A DNA stretch of 64,000 nucleotides from Homalodisca vitripennis (Eukaryota; Arthropoda; Insecta; Hemiptera; Cicadellidae), in the NCBI RefSeq assembly GCF_021130785.1, contig NC_060214.1, forward strand, positions 1,763,001 through 1,827,000. Direction: 5' to 3'. The notes beneath the pieces are model-generated. The model was not told the origin of the DNA. It did no database searches and worked only from the letters and a program-made list of their open reading frames with translations. Shown in pieces: positions 21,022 through 33,710 of this stretch. Each line of letters begins with the position of its first letter. Positions within the stretch are counted from its first letter, which is position 1. The translations under genes were made by a program, and so were the position numbers.

Positions 21022-22209
21022 AACCCGACTATCAGGATATTTTTTGCAGCGTTAAAAGATAAGTTAAATTAAGGCAAAGACATGAAACTTTTTAAAGATA
21101 CTTAAAGGTCACTTTTATGTTTACGATTTAGTAGCACCCAGTTATCTTCTTGTTGACCTTGTATATTTTAAGGTTTGCATCATTACCTTATCTAATCTAA
21201 TACCTTAGTCTATGAATGTAAATTAGAATTGAGTAAACTTCTCTCAAAGTAACGTCAGCGGTTCCTCAATTTATATTAAGTTTGTGCTGTGTTTATCTAA
21301 GGACATGTTATAAATACTATGTTGTTATGACTGTTCATGTATATAACACCTGTGCAGGATTGCTTACTTCCTACTTTGAGGAACTTCTCAACTTTAAGCA
21401 CAATGTACAAAAAAAAATAAGTCGCTAGCACAAAAATTTCTTTTTTGGGGATTCCTCCACTAGCACTAGCTCAGCTCTATGTATAAATCGGGGATTCCTG
21501 CAAAAGAGCCTGACGTCGTGGGGATACCCTTCCCATACTCGCGACCTTTGACATTTCTGTTGTCACATTTCCCATTGTGTTGTGTTTGGTTGGCGTGAAT
21601 TTTTAAACGTATATTATTATATAGTGATAGATAATAAAATGAAAAATATATTATATTCACGACCTTTATCTTATGAAATGTATTGCTTTTTACTTTCGAT
21701 GGATGACACCACCAACTTCCGCACCGGGTGCTACCCAAGGTAGCTACGCCACTGCTTTGAAAGAATAAAATATACAATTCAATCGATACCATACCTTTAT
21801 GTTGCCTATGATACTTTCTCCGTCATTATAGACATGTTATAATAAATAGTAAGTGCTTGGTTGGAATTAAAGTGATGGATGATGTGACATTTTTAGCAGA
21901 TATTGATGAAACTATATGGCATGTTCCCTTAAGGCAAAGTGAATATAAACAGAATGTGAATCCCTTGTGGCATGCGGTCTACATTCCACCCCTTTCGTGT
22001 CGTAGCTCGCGTACTTAAAGCTTAACACGTGTTTATATAAGCTTGTTTACAGCACGGGCAAATCACTTATTGCTTACTCAATGACAGATAGCTTTCGTTA
22101 TTCTTATTTACTATTTTAGTAATTATAGCATAAATTGTTGGTGCCATAATACCTCTAAAGAACCCTCTGATATGCCAGTGAGAGATGTTTTTATTTTTTT
22201 TTTTATTTT
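21022..22209. other. Intronic DNA with a possible dispersed repeat
   Basis: Mostly AT-rich. The minus strand at about 21700-21760 reads AGTGGCGTAGCTACCTTGGG, a phrase I associate with dispersed repeats in animal genomes, and the minus strand at about 21470-21535 has GGGTATCCCCACGACGTCAG. I cannot name the family. No gene is seen. Confidence 0.4.
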
Positions 22210-22445
22210 TTTTTTATTAAAGGAGAGACCGATCCCCTTATAAGCCTTATTCTGTCCGTCCTCATGGGCCACTGGCTAGTGCGAGGATCTTATCAAACAG
22301 AATAAGGAGGCGAGTCGATACAGTACAAGGTCGATGGTACTGATAAAAAGTGCAACGGTCACAGACAGGATCTGAACCTGCGCTATCTCTAACTCAGACC
22401 CAAAGTCCAACTACTTGGAATGCTCGGCCATCGGCACTCCCATGT
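22210..22445 (-). mobile_element. tRNA-derived SINE, diverged copy
   Basis: Minus-strand copy of the SINE also present at 62830-63008: both share GTCGATACAGTACAAGGTCG, GTGCGAGGATCTTATCAAAC and CACAGACAGGAT on the + strand. On the minus strand the B-box region reads GCAGGTTCAGATCCTGTCTG, and the A box is degenerate because the head (22417-22445) has changed bases and an insertion. The class II-type spacing between boxes suggests a leucine or serine tRNA origin. The tail on the minus strand ends near a T/A-rich run at about 22190-22210. Confidence 0.8.
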
Positions 22446-22920
22446 GTTCTTGCCAAAGGGGCGTGCCTTATTTTTAATGCGTAACATTTAACAAAAAATA
22501 AAATATCTAAGTATAAAGTAAGTAATACAGAAATTAATCACTTTGTGTGACAAATTCATTACTTATTCTCTTTAAATTTATTTCAAATAGATAGAAAGGA
22601 AATTTACTTTGAGATCATAATTAAGTTATTTATCAAATACAACATTTTAATGGAAAGAACGTAATTTTAGGCTAGCCAGCTTTACGTTCTGGCTTATTGC
22701 TTACCTATTCGCACGTTGTATTCAGAACCAATTGCTGATGTATGGGATTCAAACTTTCCATACGAGTATTTTGGCTACCACCGAGGGTGCAGAAAATCTT
22801 CTTCTGTTTCTACATCTGTGAGTATGGATTTCCTTCCTGTCCAGGGTATACGAGTATAAAGAACGAAATTAGTTATAGACTAAAATTTTCATTAAGCTTC
22901 ATTTCTACAAACACAAGATC
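22446..22920. other. Intronic DNA, no gene seen
   Basis: AT-rich sequence between the SINE and the next repeat cluster; the chance open frame at 22742-22969 overlaps the repeat cluster and has no recognised domain. Confidence 0.5.
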
Positions 22921-23255
22921 CAGTAGGATTATGGTCCTTATCCGCCAATGTGATCTGGCTGAGCGTTAGCGAAGCATTTTATTCAACAGTATATGTCGTG
23001 CGCGAGTTAAGCTATAGCTTTGATTGTATGGTCATACGTTCATTTCGTATAAAGCAAGATCGAATTGGATGATGGTCTATGTCCGCCAATGGGATCTGGC
23101 TGAGCGTTAGCGAAGCATTTCACTGAACAGTATATCTCAAGCGCGAATTAAGCTATAGATTTAATTTTGTGGACATAACTTCATTTCGTATAAGGCAGGA
23201 TTGAGTTAGATAATGGTCCCGCATGGGACTTGGCTGAGCGTCTAGCACTATAAAA
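22870..23255. repeat. Three copies of a GGCTGAGCG repeat of about 130-145 bp
   Basis: Three direct copies share CGCCAATGYGATCTGGCTGA, GCGTTAGCGAAGCATTT and AGTTAAGCTATAG. The third is diverged and shortened (ACTTGGCTGAGCGTCTAGCA). Related text recurs near 49480-49620 and 49800-49910 (GCTGAGCGTCATTGAAGCC; AAAACGAGCAAACCTATAGA), so this is a dispersed repeat family that has been locally duplicated here. Confidence 0.75.
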
Positions 23256-24210
23256 GGTAGCAATGTTGGCTTCAGTAGGTGGAAAGAAATTAACTCCAGA
23301 GCTACAGGGGCTACATGAAATCTAGTCGCCTTAGACTTTAGAATTCTTGGAAAAGTTAGACCTTTATCTTTGTTACGCGGAGTAATTCCCCTGGAGTTCT
23401 CCGTGGTATTAATATGTACATATTGGTATGATAGTAGTTTTTTAAATCCACAATTGGTATACAAATGAGTTATAATGAAAGTTGCGTTTCTTAAATGTTA
23501 TTAACTTTATTCAGAACAAAATACCATACTTACAACTATAAGTACTTTGGTTTGTGTTATGACTGTAATCTTCTTTATTACTAAATATTCTTTTTTCTGC
23601 TCTCTGAACCTCCCCCCCCTAACCACATGTTGGTTGGCAGGGGACCACATCACCGACGTATATATTACTGTACACGATTTCCGCTAAAAGTGTGCATTTA
23701 TAACTATTTCTTGTGTGCATGTGTTTTATATCTCAAAATTAATATATTTTTAAAACGAACTACTACAGGTACCAATTTACGAATGCAAAACATCACAAAT
23801 GTTAAAAAAATTAATTAAACACCCTTATTTTGTCACAACAGTAATATTCGATGGGAATTAATTACACTTAATATCATATAGATCCTTTAGTTTTTTTCCC
23901 AAATTCTATTAAAAACCGATGTCTTATTAAAAACGTACTGTCACTAGTAGGGTTAAACTGTTGGGATGAATGGGAGAGTTTTAAATTTTATTAATTTTCC
24001 CACATTCCAGGAAGGTTTCCACTCTAGGTGGTCGATAGCTAGTTAAGGTACAAACACAAAGGATGCGGCTTCAAAAATAAATACAAGGCGGATATAGGAA
24101 TGAGTGGTTTGAATCAGTTTAGTTTGGGTATTTTGGACCTTGTACACGGTTTTTACCACTGATGGCGAATATTTGACTAACAACGCGTTCTTTGAAGTTT
24201 GGTTTTGCCA
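23256..24210. other. Intronic DNA, no gene seen
   Basis: Contains only short open frames without recognised domains. Confidence 0.5.
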
Positions 24211-24725
24211 ATGGATTGTGAAGGAAACAGGATTTTTTTCCGGACATTTGCCATCGTTCAGTGATAAAAAAATCAATAAATACTACGTTTCGAAATCTGC
24301 AATCTAATCTCATCTCCAGGCAATAATTCAAGGTAATAATCTAATACATAACTACTGAGCCATCTTGTTTCTGCCCTGAAGATCGTCATTTGCTATTGGC
24401 CTCTGGTCAGTCGTAGGTGGGTGGTCGGCGAATGCAGACCTATTTTAATCTGTATTCTGTAGTTTAATTTTTTATTAAGTGCAAGTTTTAGAGTTAGTGA
24501 AGTTGACACACAATAACAACATGGTCGTTGTGATTCCCGACTTAGGCGTGATACAATGCTCTGGTATGATTTATTTATTTTAACCTAGTTTGTAATTATT
24601 TGTTATTTACTTATTACCTAAAGAAGAGATCAGATTGCAGATCTCGAAACGTGGTGTGATTGATTTTTTGTATCACTGAACGACAGTAAATGTCAGAAAA
24701 AAATCATGTTTCCTTCACAATCCAT
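24211..24725. mobile_element. Inverted-repeat element, short copy
   Basis: About 515 bp with inverted repeats of about 120 bp: TGGATTGTGAAGGAAACAGG on the left and its near-complement on the right. The arms contain paired CGTTTCGAAATCTGCAATCT and complementary CAGATTGCAGATCTCGAAAC. The inner part is related to the longer copy at 26457-27688 (TCGTCATTTGCTATTGGCCT against TCGCCATTTACTGTTGGTCT). A further partial arm lies at 24721-24775. No coding frame is seen. Confidence 0.75.
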
Positions 24726-24775
24726 CGTCGAATGATGGCAAATGTCCAGGAAAATACTGTTTCCTTCACGTGTTC

Positions 24776-25569
24776 TTAAGGTTCCCTCCAGTATGTCTTC
24801 TACTTTCTGGATGCCAAGATAGATTGTTTAAAAAGTTTTCATTTGGTTAAAAACTGGGAATAAATTATTGTATTCGTCATTTTGCCGTTTTCCCTCACAC
24901 ACCTCACTCTCCTACTCTATACGTGTCTATAAGTTGAACAAACAGACATGACATAATATAATCCGTCTTGCTCAGACATGCCGTGTCACCGTGATCGTAC
25001 CCTTACATGCCGTGCAGCCCGCAGCAGATAGTGTCGTGTACGTTATCAGTGATCGCCCGTGTGTGACCAGATAACGTAATGGACGGTTATTATTAGCGAG
25101 GAATGTCAGTGGTATTGGCTTTGATTACATAACAGTCCTTCTGTGAATACTGCACCCAATGCTAAAGTTTGTAGGCACTTGAAGCGTTCTGCTGGCGTCC
25201 TACCTAAATGATAGAAACAAGGAATAGAAATATTGCAGAACAGTATTGAGCTTGTTACGAAGTAAACTCTAAAAAGCAATAAAAATACCCAGTTTTAAAT
25301 TTAATTTACCTTAGCTCATAGCAAGCTACAGCTATTATAATGTCTTCTTCGTCAGAACTTGTATTTGTAACCTCACAACGTAACACGTTTAGTAAACCAC
25401 GAGTAGAACTAGTAACAGTGACTTCACAACGGTAAATTAACGTAGTGTGAAGTTGGAGAGAGACTACTGATTGCGCTGATGCAGATGGAGTAGATATAAA
25501 GGCGTTGACGTAACAAGGGCTGACCGGGCTGGGTCGGGCCGGGCCGGTCGCATTGGGCGCCGTGCTTAA
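24776..25569. other. Intronic DNA, no gene seen
   Basis: Sequence with normal complexity and some GC-rich pieces near 25520-25560 (GGGTCGGGCCGGGCCGG) that lead into the SINE tail. The minus-strand open frame 25306-25728 runs across the SINE tail and is not a convincing gene. Confidence 0.45.
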
Positions 25570-25627
25570 GAGGTTGGTCCCCAGGTTAAGTGTTAGAGAG
25601 GGCTTCTTAGCTCTAACTTCACCTGGT
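25520..25627 (+). mobile_element. SINE 3' part sharing the 5S-type SINE tail
   Basis: From GGTTGGTCCCCAGGTTAAG through GTGTTAGAGAGGGCTTCTTA to CTAACTTCACCTGGTAA it matches the tail after the 5S-like head at 60722-60790, where the text is GTTGGTCCCCAGACTGAGTG and CTAACTTCGTCTGGTAA. The upstream GC-rich piece here does not show the 5S boxes, so the copy is either 5'-truncated or carries a different head. Confidence 0.65.
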
Positions 25628-26456
25628 AAAATAAGAAATTTTATGACTTTGAAACTATGAGACTGTGCTCCAAAATATTCGTGCCCTAAGAAAAGAGCTG
25701 TTGTTATACGTGTTCTGTATATACCCATACGTTGTTACTTGTCTCCTTAAAATGTAGTAAAAATAAAGTTTTTACTTCTGTGAAGGCTTATTATAAGGCG
25801 CGATCGTGCTGGTCGGGTTCTGGTGCAGATTTGGCTTTGGCTCTCATAATGTGGAACGCTATTGACCGATACAGTGTAAACTTTGCATTACTAATACAGA
25901 AACTTGTGTAGACTGTATTACATTCAGCAATATTGCCTAGCGCGAGATATCCTGTTATTGAGCCTGATTCTGACTCGAAATAAATATGTTGTGGTTCATA
26001 GAGCTTTCTTCGCATCTTGCACAAGCACAAGCACAACAGGATCTGATATCTGAAAACGTCAATATTTGTTCAGTTCTAGCAATTTTTATTTAATTTTACA
26101 CAGAGAATATAAGAGTTCTCGGTTTTGAAGCAACAACTTTTTTAAGAACCTGTAAGAATGTAAGAAAGTAAATATATAAATAAGAAAGTGTTGACATATT
26201 TTAATAGCACAAATGAAATATGTATTAGAATTGTTAATCAGTTATACCAACAATTTTTATAGTATTCGTTTTTACCTAAGATGTTGAATTGGCAGTTGTA
26301 TAACGTTTTGAAAACATAAACATCACATCAGATAGGTCTGTCACACCTCGTCACTGATTGCTACAATCACTAGTGTGACGTAACCCGTATGCCCAGTTTT
26401 GACTTTTAACTATAGGCTACCTGCGGTCTAAAGTTTTTTTTTTTTACAACAGAAGT
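25628..26456. other. Intronic DNA, no gene seen
   Basis: AT-rich sequence with a minus-strand open frame 25791-26036 that shows no known domain. Confidence 0.5.
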
Positions 26457-27688
26457 ATTGTGAAGAAACCCGGGTTTTCTGGACATTTGACACCGCTCAG
26501 TGGTACAAGAAATTGGTAACACTACGTTTCGAGATCTGAAATCTCATCTCTTCATCAGGCAGATAAATAACCTTTCAAACAAGGTTACGATTAGATTGGA
26601 TGTAGTCGAAACCAATCATCTGCTTTAGTGCTGCTTTAGTTGTCAATTGAGAAAGATTAACTAACAAAGAACCTTAAGTATCAAACAGGTTAGACATGTG
26701 AATTCAAAGTATGGTCTGGCATGTTCATATAGAATGAACCAATGATGCTGAATTGAATTGCTTACTCAAGATCATGTGTAGTGCTAATCCGTAGGTGAGC
26801 GAGACTTGATCATGGTTTAAATTGTTGAGAAAAATTTGCATGTTGGGTTGCTTGAATGTCATTCAATTATCTGGCTATAGTTGTTATAAATTCTGTTTTA
26901 TGTCATTTTATTATCGTTAACTGTAGATTTGTTGCTTTATTTATTGTTGAAAACATTATAGTTTTATTTCTTGTTAAATATTGTTATGGTTTGTTTCTAT
27001 CTGTTCATAGTTTATTTACCTTGTTATCTACCGTCTATAGTTATTCTCTTTGCTATTTCTGTATATAGTCATTCTCCCTGTTACGTACTGATACATAGCT
27101 ATTCCTTTGTTACGCTGTTACAAATAGTTTATTCCATGATACTTTGTTAGGTATTTAAATTATGTTCAGGTTTTTTATTATTTATTTTTATTTTCTGCGT
27201 GAGTAAAACGTTTGAAATGATTATAAATTTGATCGTGTATGCTTAGTGTGAGAGTTATTATTCTATTTGTGTTGCAACTGACTTGCTTTATTATGGTGTG
27301 TATCACTTGGTAATATTATTATTTATATTTACAGTTTAGTAAGTGTATTATTCCATTCTTTCTGGTCAGTTGTTTCTATGTCTTATACTGTCAGCTATGC
27401 CATCTTATTGTGTGAAATATTGTGTCAAATATGTTGTAAGAATTATAATGGTTTACCGTTGGAAATGAATAAATAAATCAATAAAAATTTGCCTCTTGTT
27501 TACGCCATGACAATCGCCATTTACTGTTGGTCTCTGTTCAGTTTTCAATGGTTGGTCGGTCAGTATAGACCTTATGTGTGTCATAACAATCAGGTATGAT
27601 TTGTTTGCAGTCAAAACGTTGTGTTACCGATTTCTTGTACCACAGAACGATGATGGCAGGTATCTAGAATATTCCTGTTCCTTCATAT
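26457..27688. mobile_element. Inverted-repeat element, long copy
   Basis: Left end has TGTGAAGAAACCCGGGTTTT, CGCTCAGTGGTACAAGAAAT and CGTTTCGAGATCTGAAATCT, followed by CATCTCTTCATCAGGCAG. The right end carries the complement (CCGATTTCTTGTACCACAG, CCTGTTCCTTCATA). It is the same family as 24211-24725. The 1-kb interior is T-rich (for example GTTATTTATTGTTG-like runs) and has no intact coding frame. Its arms are more diverged than those of the mariner element, suggesting greater age. Confidence 0.7.
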
Positions 27689-27904
27689 TGTATTAGTATT
27701 TATACATCTCTCGGTTACTACACAATATAGGGTTTCTCCTTAAAACTTTTAGTATGATCAATCTAAAATTGCCAATTGTGTTTATAGAGTCCTCCTTCTT
27801 ATACAACGCTTTTATCTAAGTCACGCGAATATATAGAGCAAAAATGACTTTTTATTCATTTTTAGAAACATCTTATTAATCAGTGTGGCGAGATTAACGA
27901 AACT

Positions 27905-29885
27905 GAATGTGGTGCGATAGACAAAAGAAGTATGTTTCTGCACTAGAACGAATGATGTTTAAGTAAATGACAAAAGAAGTAGTATACTCCAGTGCTCTAG
28001 AACAGATATGTTTAATGTGGATAAAAATAACAAAAGAAGTATGTTTCTGCACTAGAACGAATGATGTTTAAGTAAATGACAAAAGAAGTAGTATACTCCA
28101 GTGCTCTAGAACAGATATGTTTAATGTGGATAAAAATAACAAAAGAAGTATGTTTCTGCACTAGAACGAATGATGTTTTAAGTAAATGACAAAAGAAGTA
28201 GTATACTCCAGTGCTCTAGAACAGATATGTCTAATGTGGATAAAAATAACAAAAGAAGTATGTTTCTGCACTAGAACGAATGATGTTTAAGTAAATGACA
28301 AAAGAAGTAGTATACTCCAGTGCTCTAGAACAGATATGTTTAATGTGGATAAAAATAACAAAAGAAGTATGTTTCTGCACTAGAACGAATGATGTTTAAG
28401 TAAATGACAAAAGAAGTAGTTTACTCCAGTGCTCTAGAACAGATATGTTTAATGTGGATAAAAATAACAAAAGAAGTATGTTTCTGCACTAGAACGAATG
28501 ATGTTTAAGTAAATGACAAAAGGAGTAGTATACTCCAGTGCTCTAGAACAGATATGTTTAATGTGGATAAAAATAACAAAAGAAGTATGTTTCTGCACTA
28601 GAACGAATGATGTTTAAGTAAATGACAAAAGAAGTAGTATACTCCAGTGCTCTAGAACAGATATGTTTAATGTGGATAAAAATAACAAAAGAAGTATGTT
28701 TCTGCACTAGAACGAATGATGTTTAAGTAAATGACAAAGAAGTAGTATACTCCAGTGCTCTAGAACAGATATGTTTAATGTGGATAAAAATAACAAAAGA
28801 AGTATGTTTCTGCACTAGAACGAATGATATTTAAGTAAATGACAAAAGAAGTAGTATACTCCAGTGCTCTAGAACAGATAATGTTTAATGTGGATAAAAA
28901 TAACAAAAGAAGTATGTTCCTATACACTAGAATAAATTATGTTAATTTTGGATATAAATAACAAAAGAAGGAGTATATTCCAATGATCTAGAACTAATGT
29001 TTAATGTAGATATAGATAATAAAAGAAGAAATATCTTCCTATGCACTAGAACAATTTATGGTTAATTTGGATATAAATGACAAAAGTATTCCATATTTCA
29101 ATATTCTAGAACGCATTTTCAATGTAGATATAAATGATAAAATAAGAAATATGTTCCTGTGCACTAGAACATGTGATGTTTAATGTGGATGTAAATGACG
29201 AAAGAAACTGTGTTCCAATGCACTAGAATAATTGGTCTTTAATGTTGATATAAATGACAAATGAAGGAGCATACTCCAATGGTCTAGAACAAATGTTTAA
29301 TGTAGATATAAATGATAAAAGAAGAAATATGTTTCTATGCACTACAACATATGATGTTTAATATGGATGTAAATGACGAAAGAAGGACTGTGTTCCTATG
29401 CACTAGAAAAATAGATGTTTAAATTAGATATAAAGGACAAATGAAGGAGCATATTCCAATAATCTATAACAAATGTTTAATTTGGATATAAATTATAAAA
29501 GATGACATATGTTCCTATACACTACATATGATGTTTAATGTGGATGTAAATGAAGAAACTGTGTTCCTATGCACTAGGATAATTGGTGTTTAATGTTGAT
29601 ATAAATGACAAATGAAGGAGCATACTCTAATGGTCTAGAAAAAATTATTAATATAGATATAAATGATAAAAGAAGAAATATGTTTCTATGCACTACAATA
29701 TATGATGTTTAATGTAGATATAACTAACGAAATGAGTATGTTCCTGTGCACTAAAACGATGGATTTTTAATGTGGATGTAAATGACGAAAGAAGGACTGT
29801 GTTCCTATGCACTAGAATAATTGGTGTTTAATGTTGATATAAATGACAAATGAAGGAGCATATTCCAATGCTCTAGAACAAATGA
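27905..29885. repeat. Minisatellite of 109-bp dimers with a decayed flank
   Basis: Nine or so nearly identical 109-bp units lie at 27905-28905. Each is a dimer of two related halves of about 54 bp: one has GTTTCTGCACTAGAACGAAT, the other ACTCCAGTGCTCTAGAACAG, both followed by AAATRACAAAAGAAGTA-like text. From 28905 to 29885 the halves continue as single diverged monomers of 50-60 bp (CTATGCACTAGAAYAATT and similar). Confidence 0.9.
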
Positions 29886-32214
29886 TGGAGTGTGACGGTA
29901 CGGGGCAGGGAATGTAGATGGAATGTAGACCACGTGCCGCAGGGGATTCACATTCTGTTTACATTCTGTCTGGCCCGGGGGGACATGTTTCACAGTGTCA
30001 CCAATACCGTACCGAAATCAAAATATCAGCCGTCAACAGTTTCAAGACTTCCGCTCACACGTATCACCAAACTGCAAGTTCTGTATTTATTGAAAGTTAA
30101 GTTAAGTTATTGATTGCTTACATATATAACTATTTTCTAATAATTTAATTTACAATGCCTGGATAGCATTGAAATTTATAAAGTAAAAATTATTATATTT
30201 TACAAGAAATTTGTTCATAAAATTTGACGTTTTATTATTTATTATCATTTAAAGGGTTATAAAGACCAGATATGTAATGCAAAAACTAAGGGGTACGTAC
30301 GTTTAAAAGGTTGAGGTAATAAATGATGTAGTAATATTTATTTCCGTTCTCAAAATTTCTATCCCAAAAATAATGTTTTTTAACACTGGTGTCTGATTAT
30401 GAAATCGAAGAAATTTTTACTGAGCATTAATTTTTAAAAACTTGTTTTTTTAAATAAGTGAATTGTTGTTTACTACTAACTATTTTAGTAAGTCAATAGT
30501 ACTGACGTATTGCAACACTATACTCTTGACCGTTGTAAAGCAGTAAATTCTTCAAGGAGAACATACAGACGGATAGTTGCTAGGTATTTTTTTCTTTTTT
30601 TTTAAATTAAATCTAAGTCTTAAAGATATACTTGTCTAGCAAGACATCATATCCTACAACTATCCTAAACTAACTATTGCAATCCTGAACTTGTTACATG
30701 AAAGTCCCTAATCTATCCTAACCACTTAACCTAGTTTTTGAACGGTGTTAGTCATGCAGGATAGACGGGATTCTTGGGGAGTGGAAGTTTTGTTGGAGTC
30801 AGGCGTGCAAGAGGAAGTGAAGGATTCTACAGGGGAGGGAAGTTGGGTAGGTTAGTAGTGTTAGGTCCTCGGAACGGGGTGTTAGTCTCGCTTGTGCTGT
30901 GCACTTCTGGGCCCCCCCACGGATTGGACAAGTCCCGGTGTCGATGATAGGTGCTAGGTACATCGAACAGAACGTAATGCTCCCAGTAGCATGTTTACTT
31001 GTTTGTGTGTCTATCAACCTTTTCCGAAGTGTGTCAACATCACTTCGGAACATTTTTTGTTTAAAATATAGTCACTATGATTATTCAGAATTTCATGATT
31101 CTAGAGACGCCAAAATCAGTCGACCATTCTTTTGGTTCATCGGAACCCTGATAACACAAGTACAATATAAGAGTGTTGATAATGCAACAGGTGTTAATAA
31201 CGACTATTTAATATCACAAATATGTTTTTATTTATAATGGTTTAGCTATTTCACATATTTACTATATTGACTTTGTTTATTATATTGACTTTCACAGAAG
31301 CCTAGCCTGTGGCGCTCTAGCCACGAATTCACGAGTTCGATACCCGAGGACATTTAGACAGTTTTTTCCTTAAAAACTGTTATGCTTATCAACTAAAATG
31401 TCATTGGCTTAGAGTAAAACACCATAAAAACTTCTATTAAAAATAGTATTGCTATCTTCTCTAGTTGTTCCAGCATCGGAAATTACATAACGCAGCAGCA
31501 TAAAATATCTAGCAAGGCAAGGGAAATTATATACTCCCATAACTACCTCTTGCGGTTTTATGATTGTATTTTGTCACTTAATCCATTTTCCGACCCATAA
31601 ATTGTACATTTGTCATTCTGGAGTAGTAGGAGAAACTGTTGGAAACTAATAAATTACGTTTCTTCCACAGTGACTGGCATAAGGAATACGATATAATCAG
31701 CCAAGTCCAACCATTCTACTCAATAACATAATCTGAGAATGTTCATGTTGAAGCAAACAATTTTACTCTAGTTTTATTTATAGACTTTTGTGCCCTGAAG
31801 CTTTTAAAGTAGGCATGCATTGCGTTAGTCAACGAGCGAAAGTCTTCAGAGCAGTTGAAATACTGACATACTCTGAAAAATCTTGACAGAGTCAGGAACG
31901 GGTTGTGGTGGTACTGTTTACCCTCCCCCCCCCGTAACCCTTCACCCCTCAAGGATATTTCATCTTCGGCGGTTTAAGTCTCGACTGTGATTACTTCCGA
32001 TATCTCACCTGCTCTCCCCACCTCTAGCCTCGTCACCGTCACTAAAGCTTCTCAAGTTGATGGAATTATGGACGTTTATAAAATTAAGTTTTAAATTACC
32101 CTAATCGGTTTTATAAAGTGCAGTTCAAATCTTTCATTGAAAGATAAACAAGATTAAAAAAATAATTTAACAGTACAGAAGCACTGACAGGATTGGAGCG
32201 GAAATCCTGATCAT
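29886..32214. other. Intronic DNA, possible tRNA-like remnant at 31290-31350
   Basis: No gene is recognised. The piece at about 31300-31350 holds TGTGGCGCTCTAGCC and CGAGTTCGATACCCG, the latter like a polymerase III B box, so a worn tRNA-derived SINE is possible. Open frames at 30799-31237 and 31743-31952 have no known domain. Confidence 0.4.
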
Positions 32215-32555
32215 GAAGACATAAATTCTCAAACATGAGGGTCAATCGTGAGAATTGCTAAACATTAAGATCTGCAATAAATTCTAAAACATGGGGATCT
32301 ATCGTTAAAATCACTAAACGTGAAGATATAACATAAATATTCAAACATGAGGATCAATTGTGAGAATAGCTAAACGTGAAATTCTAACATAAATATTCAA
32401 ACGTGACGAAAAATCGTGAGAATTGCTAAATATGAAGATCTAACATACATTCTCAAACATGAGGATAAATCGTGATAAGTGCTTAACATGAACATGTAAC
32501 AAAAATATTCAAACATTAGGATAAATCGTGAGAATTGCTAAACATGACGATTAAT
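32215..32555. repeat. Degenerate repeat of about 62 bp
   Basis: About five or six copies of a unit with CATGAGGATCAATCGTGAGA, ATTGCTAAACRTGAAGAT and AACATAAATATTCAAA. Copies differ at many positions, so this is an old array. A T run follows at about 32566. Confidence 0.8.
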
Positions 32556-33303
32556 CTATTTAAGTTTTTTTTTTTTTTTAATGTACCGTTTCGATCAATC
32601 AATTTACCACACATACCAAGATATCTAAGCTAATGCCTGCCCTAAACCGCCGAATTTGAGTTTATAGTTTAGTAAATTAAAAGAAAGTTAAAATTTGAAT
32701 ATTTGTATCAATGTATTCTACATAAATTCTCAAGTGGACGTCACCGACAAGTTTTGTTGAACTTGGTGAGGCCAAGATTATGTAAAACAATTGTTTTATA
32801 AAAAATATTATATTTAAAAAATAAATAAAATTACAACTTATCTAAATCTGGTAATAAACTAATCGTCATTTCTGGCTTATTCGAAAGACAGTATATATAT
32901 CCTGTGATAACATAAATAGTAATAATTTATATCGTATGGCATATAAATAAAGTCAAAATCTTAATCTACACAATAAAATAATGTCACATCTTAAATTACA
33001 CATTTAAAATGGAAATATAACGCCCATATCCAGTTATAAGAGAGGGTATCGCCAAAAACATTGTGACAATCGACGATAAACGGATTTAAATGTAATTATG
33101 GGTTGTAAATATCGACAGGCTGAATGAAATTTCAATCTGGGTGAAATTGACCCTCATGTCGGTCGCTTAGTTATTATATAAATAGAGAAATTTAACTGTA
33201 AAAGCTCTCACACTGTTCATGTTCTAGTTTCATGTAATTGAGATAAAACGATGTACCTAAATATTATACACGATCATACAATAACATAACATTAAATGTA
33301 TGT
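32556..33303. other. Intronic DNA, no gene seen
   Basis: AT-rich; nothing coding is recognised. Confidence 0.5.
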
Positions 33304-33710
33304 ACTTGTATGTCGGTTATGATGAGCATTGTGTCACCAATAATCTACATACTCATATCGGTCTGTATACACTAACAGAACATAAAATACTCCATACTTG
33401 TATGTCGGCTATGGTGAGCATTGTGTCACCAATAATCTACATACTCATATCGGTCTGTATACACTAACAGAACATAAAATACTCCATACTTGTATGTCGG
33501 CTATGGTGAGCATTGTGTCACCAATAATCTACATACTCATATCGGTCTGTATACACTAACAGAACATAAAATACTCCATACTTGTATGTCGGCTATGGTG
33601 AGCATTGTGTCACCAATAATCTACATACTCATATCGGTCTGTATACACTAACAGAACATAAAATACTCCATACTTGTATGTCGGCTATAGTGAGCATACT
33701 CATATCGGCG
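33304..33710. repeat. 92-bp minisatellite, about 4.4 copies
   Basis: Nearly perfect copies starting at 33304, 33396, 33488, 33580 and a partial at 33672. Each contains ACTTGTATGTCGGCTATGGT, GTGTCACCAATAATCTACAT and CATATCGGTCTGTATACACT. Very low divergence suggests recent expansion. Confidence 0.92.

Noticed and set aside
25306..25728. 140-codon minus-strand open frame
   Set aside because: It runs through the SINE tail at 25570-25627 and a GC-rich piece and resembles no family I recognise.
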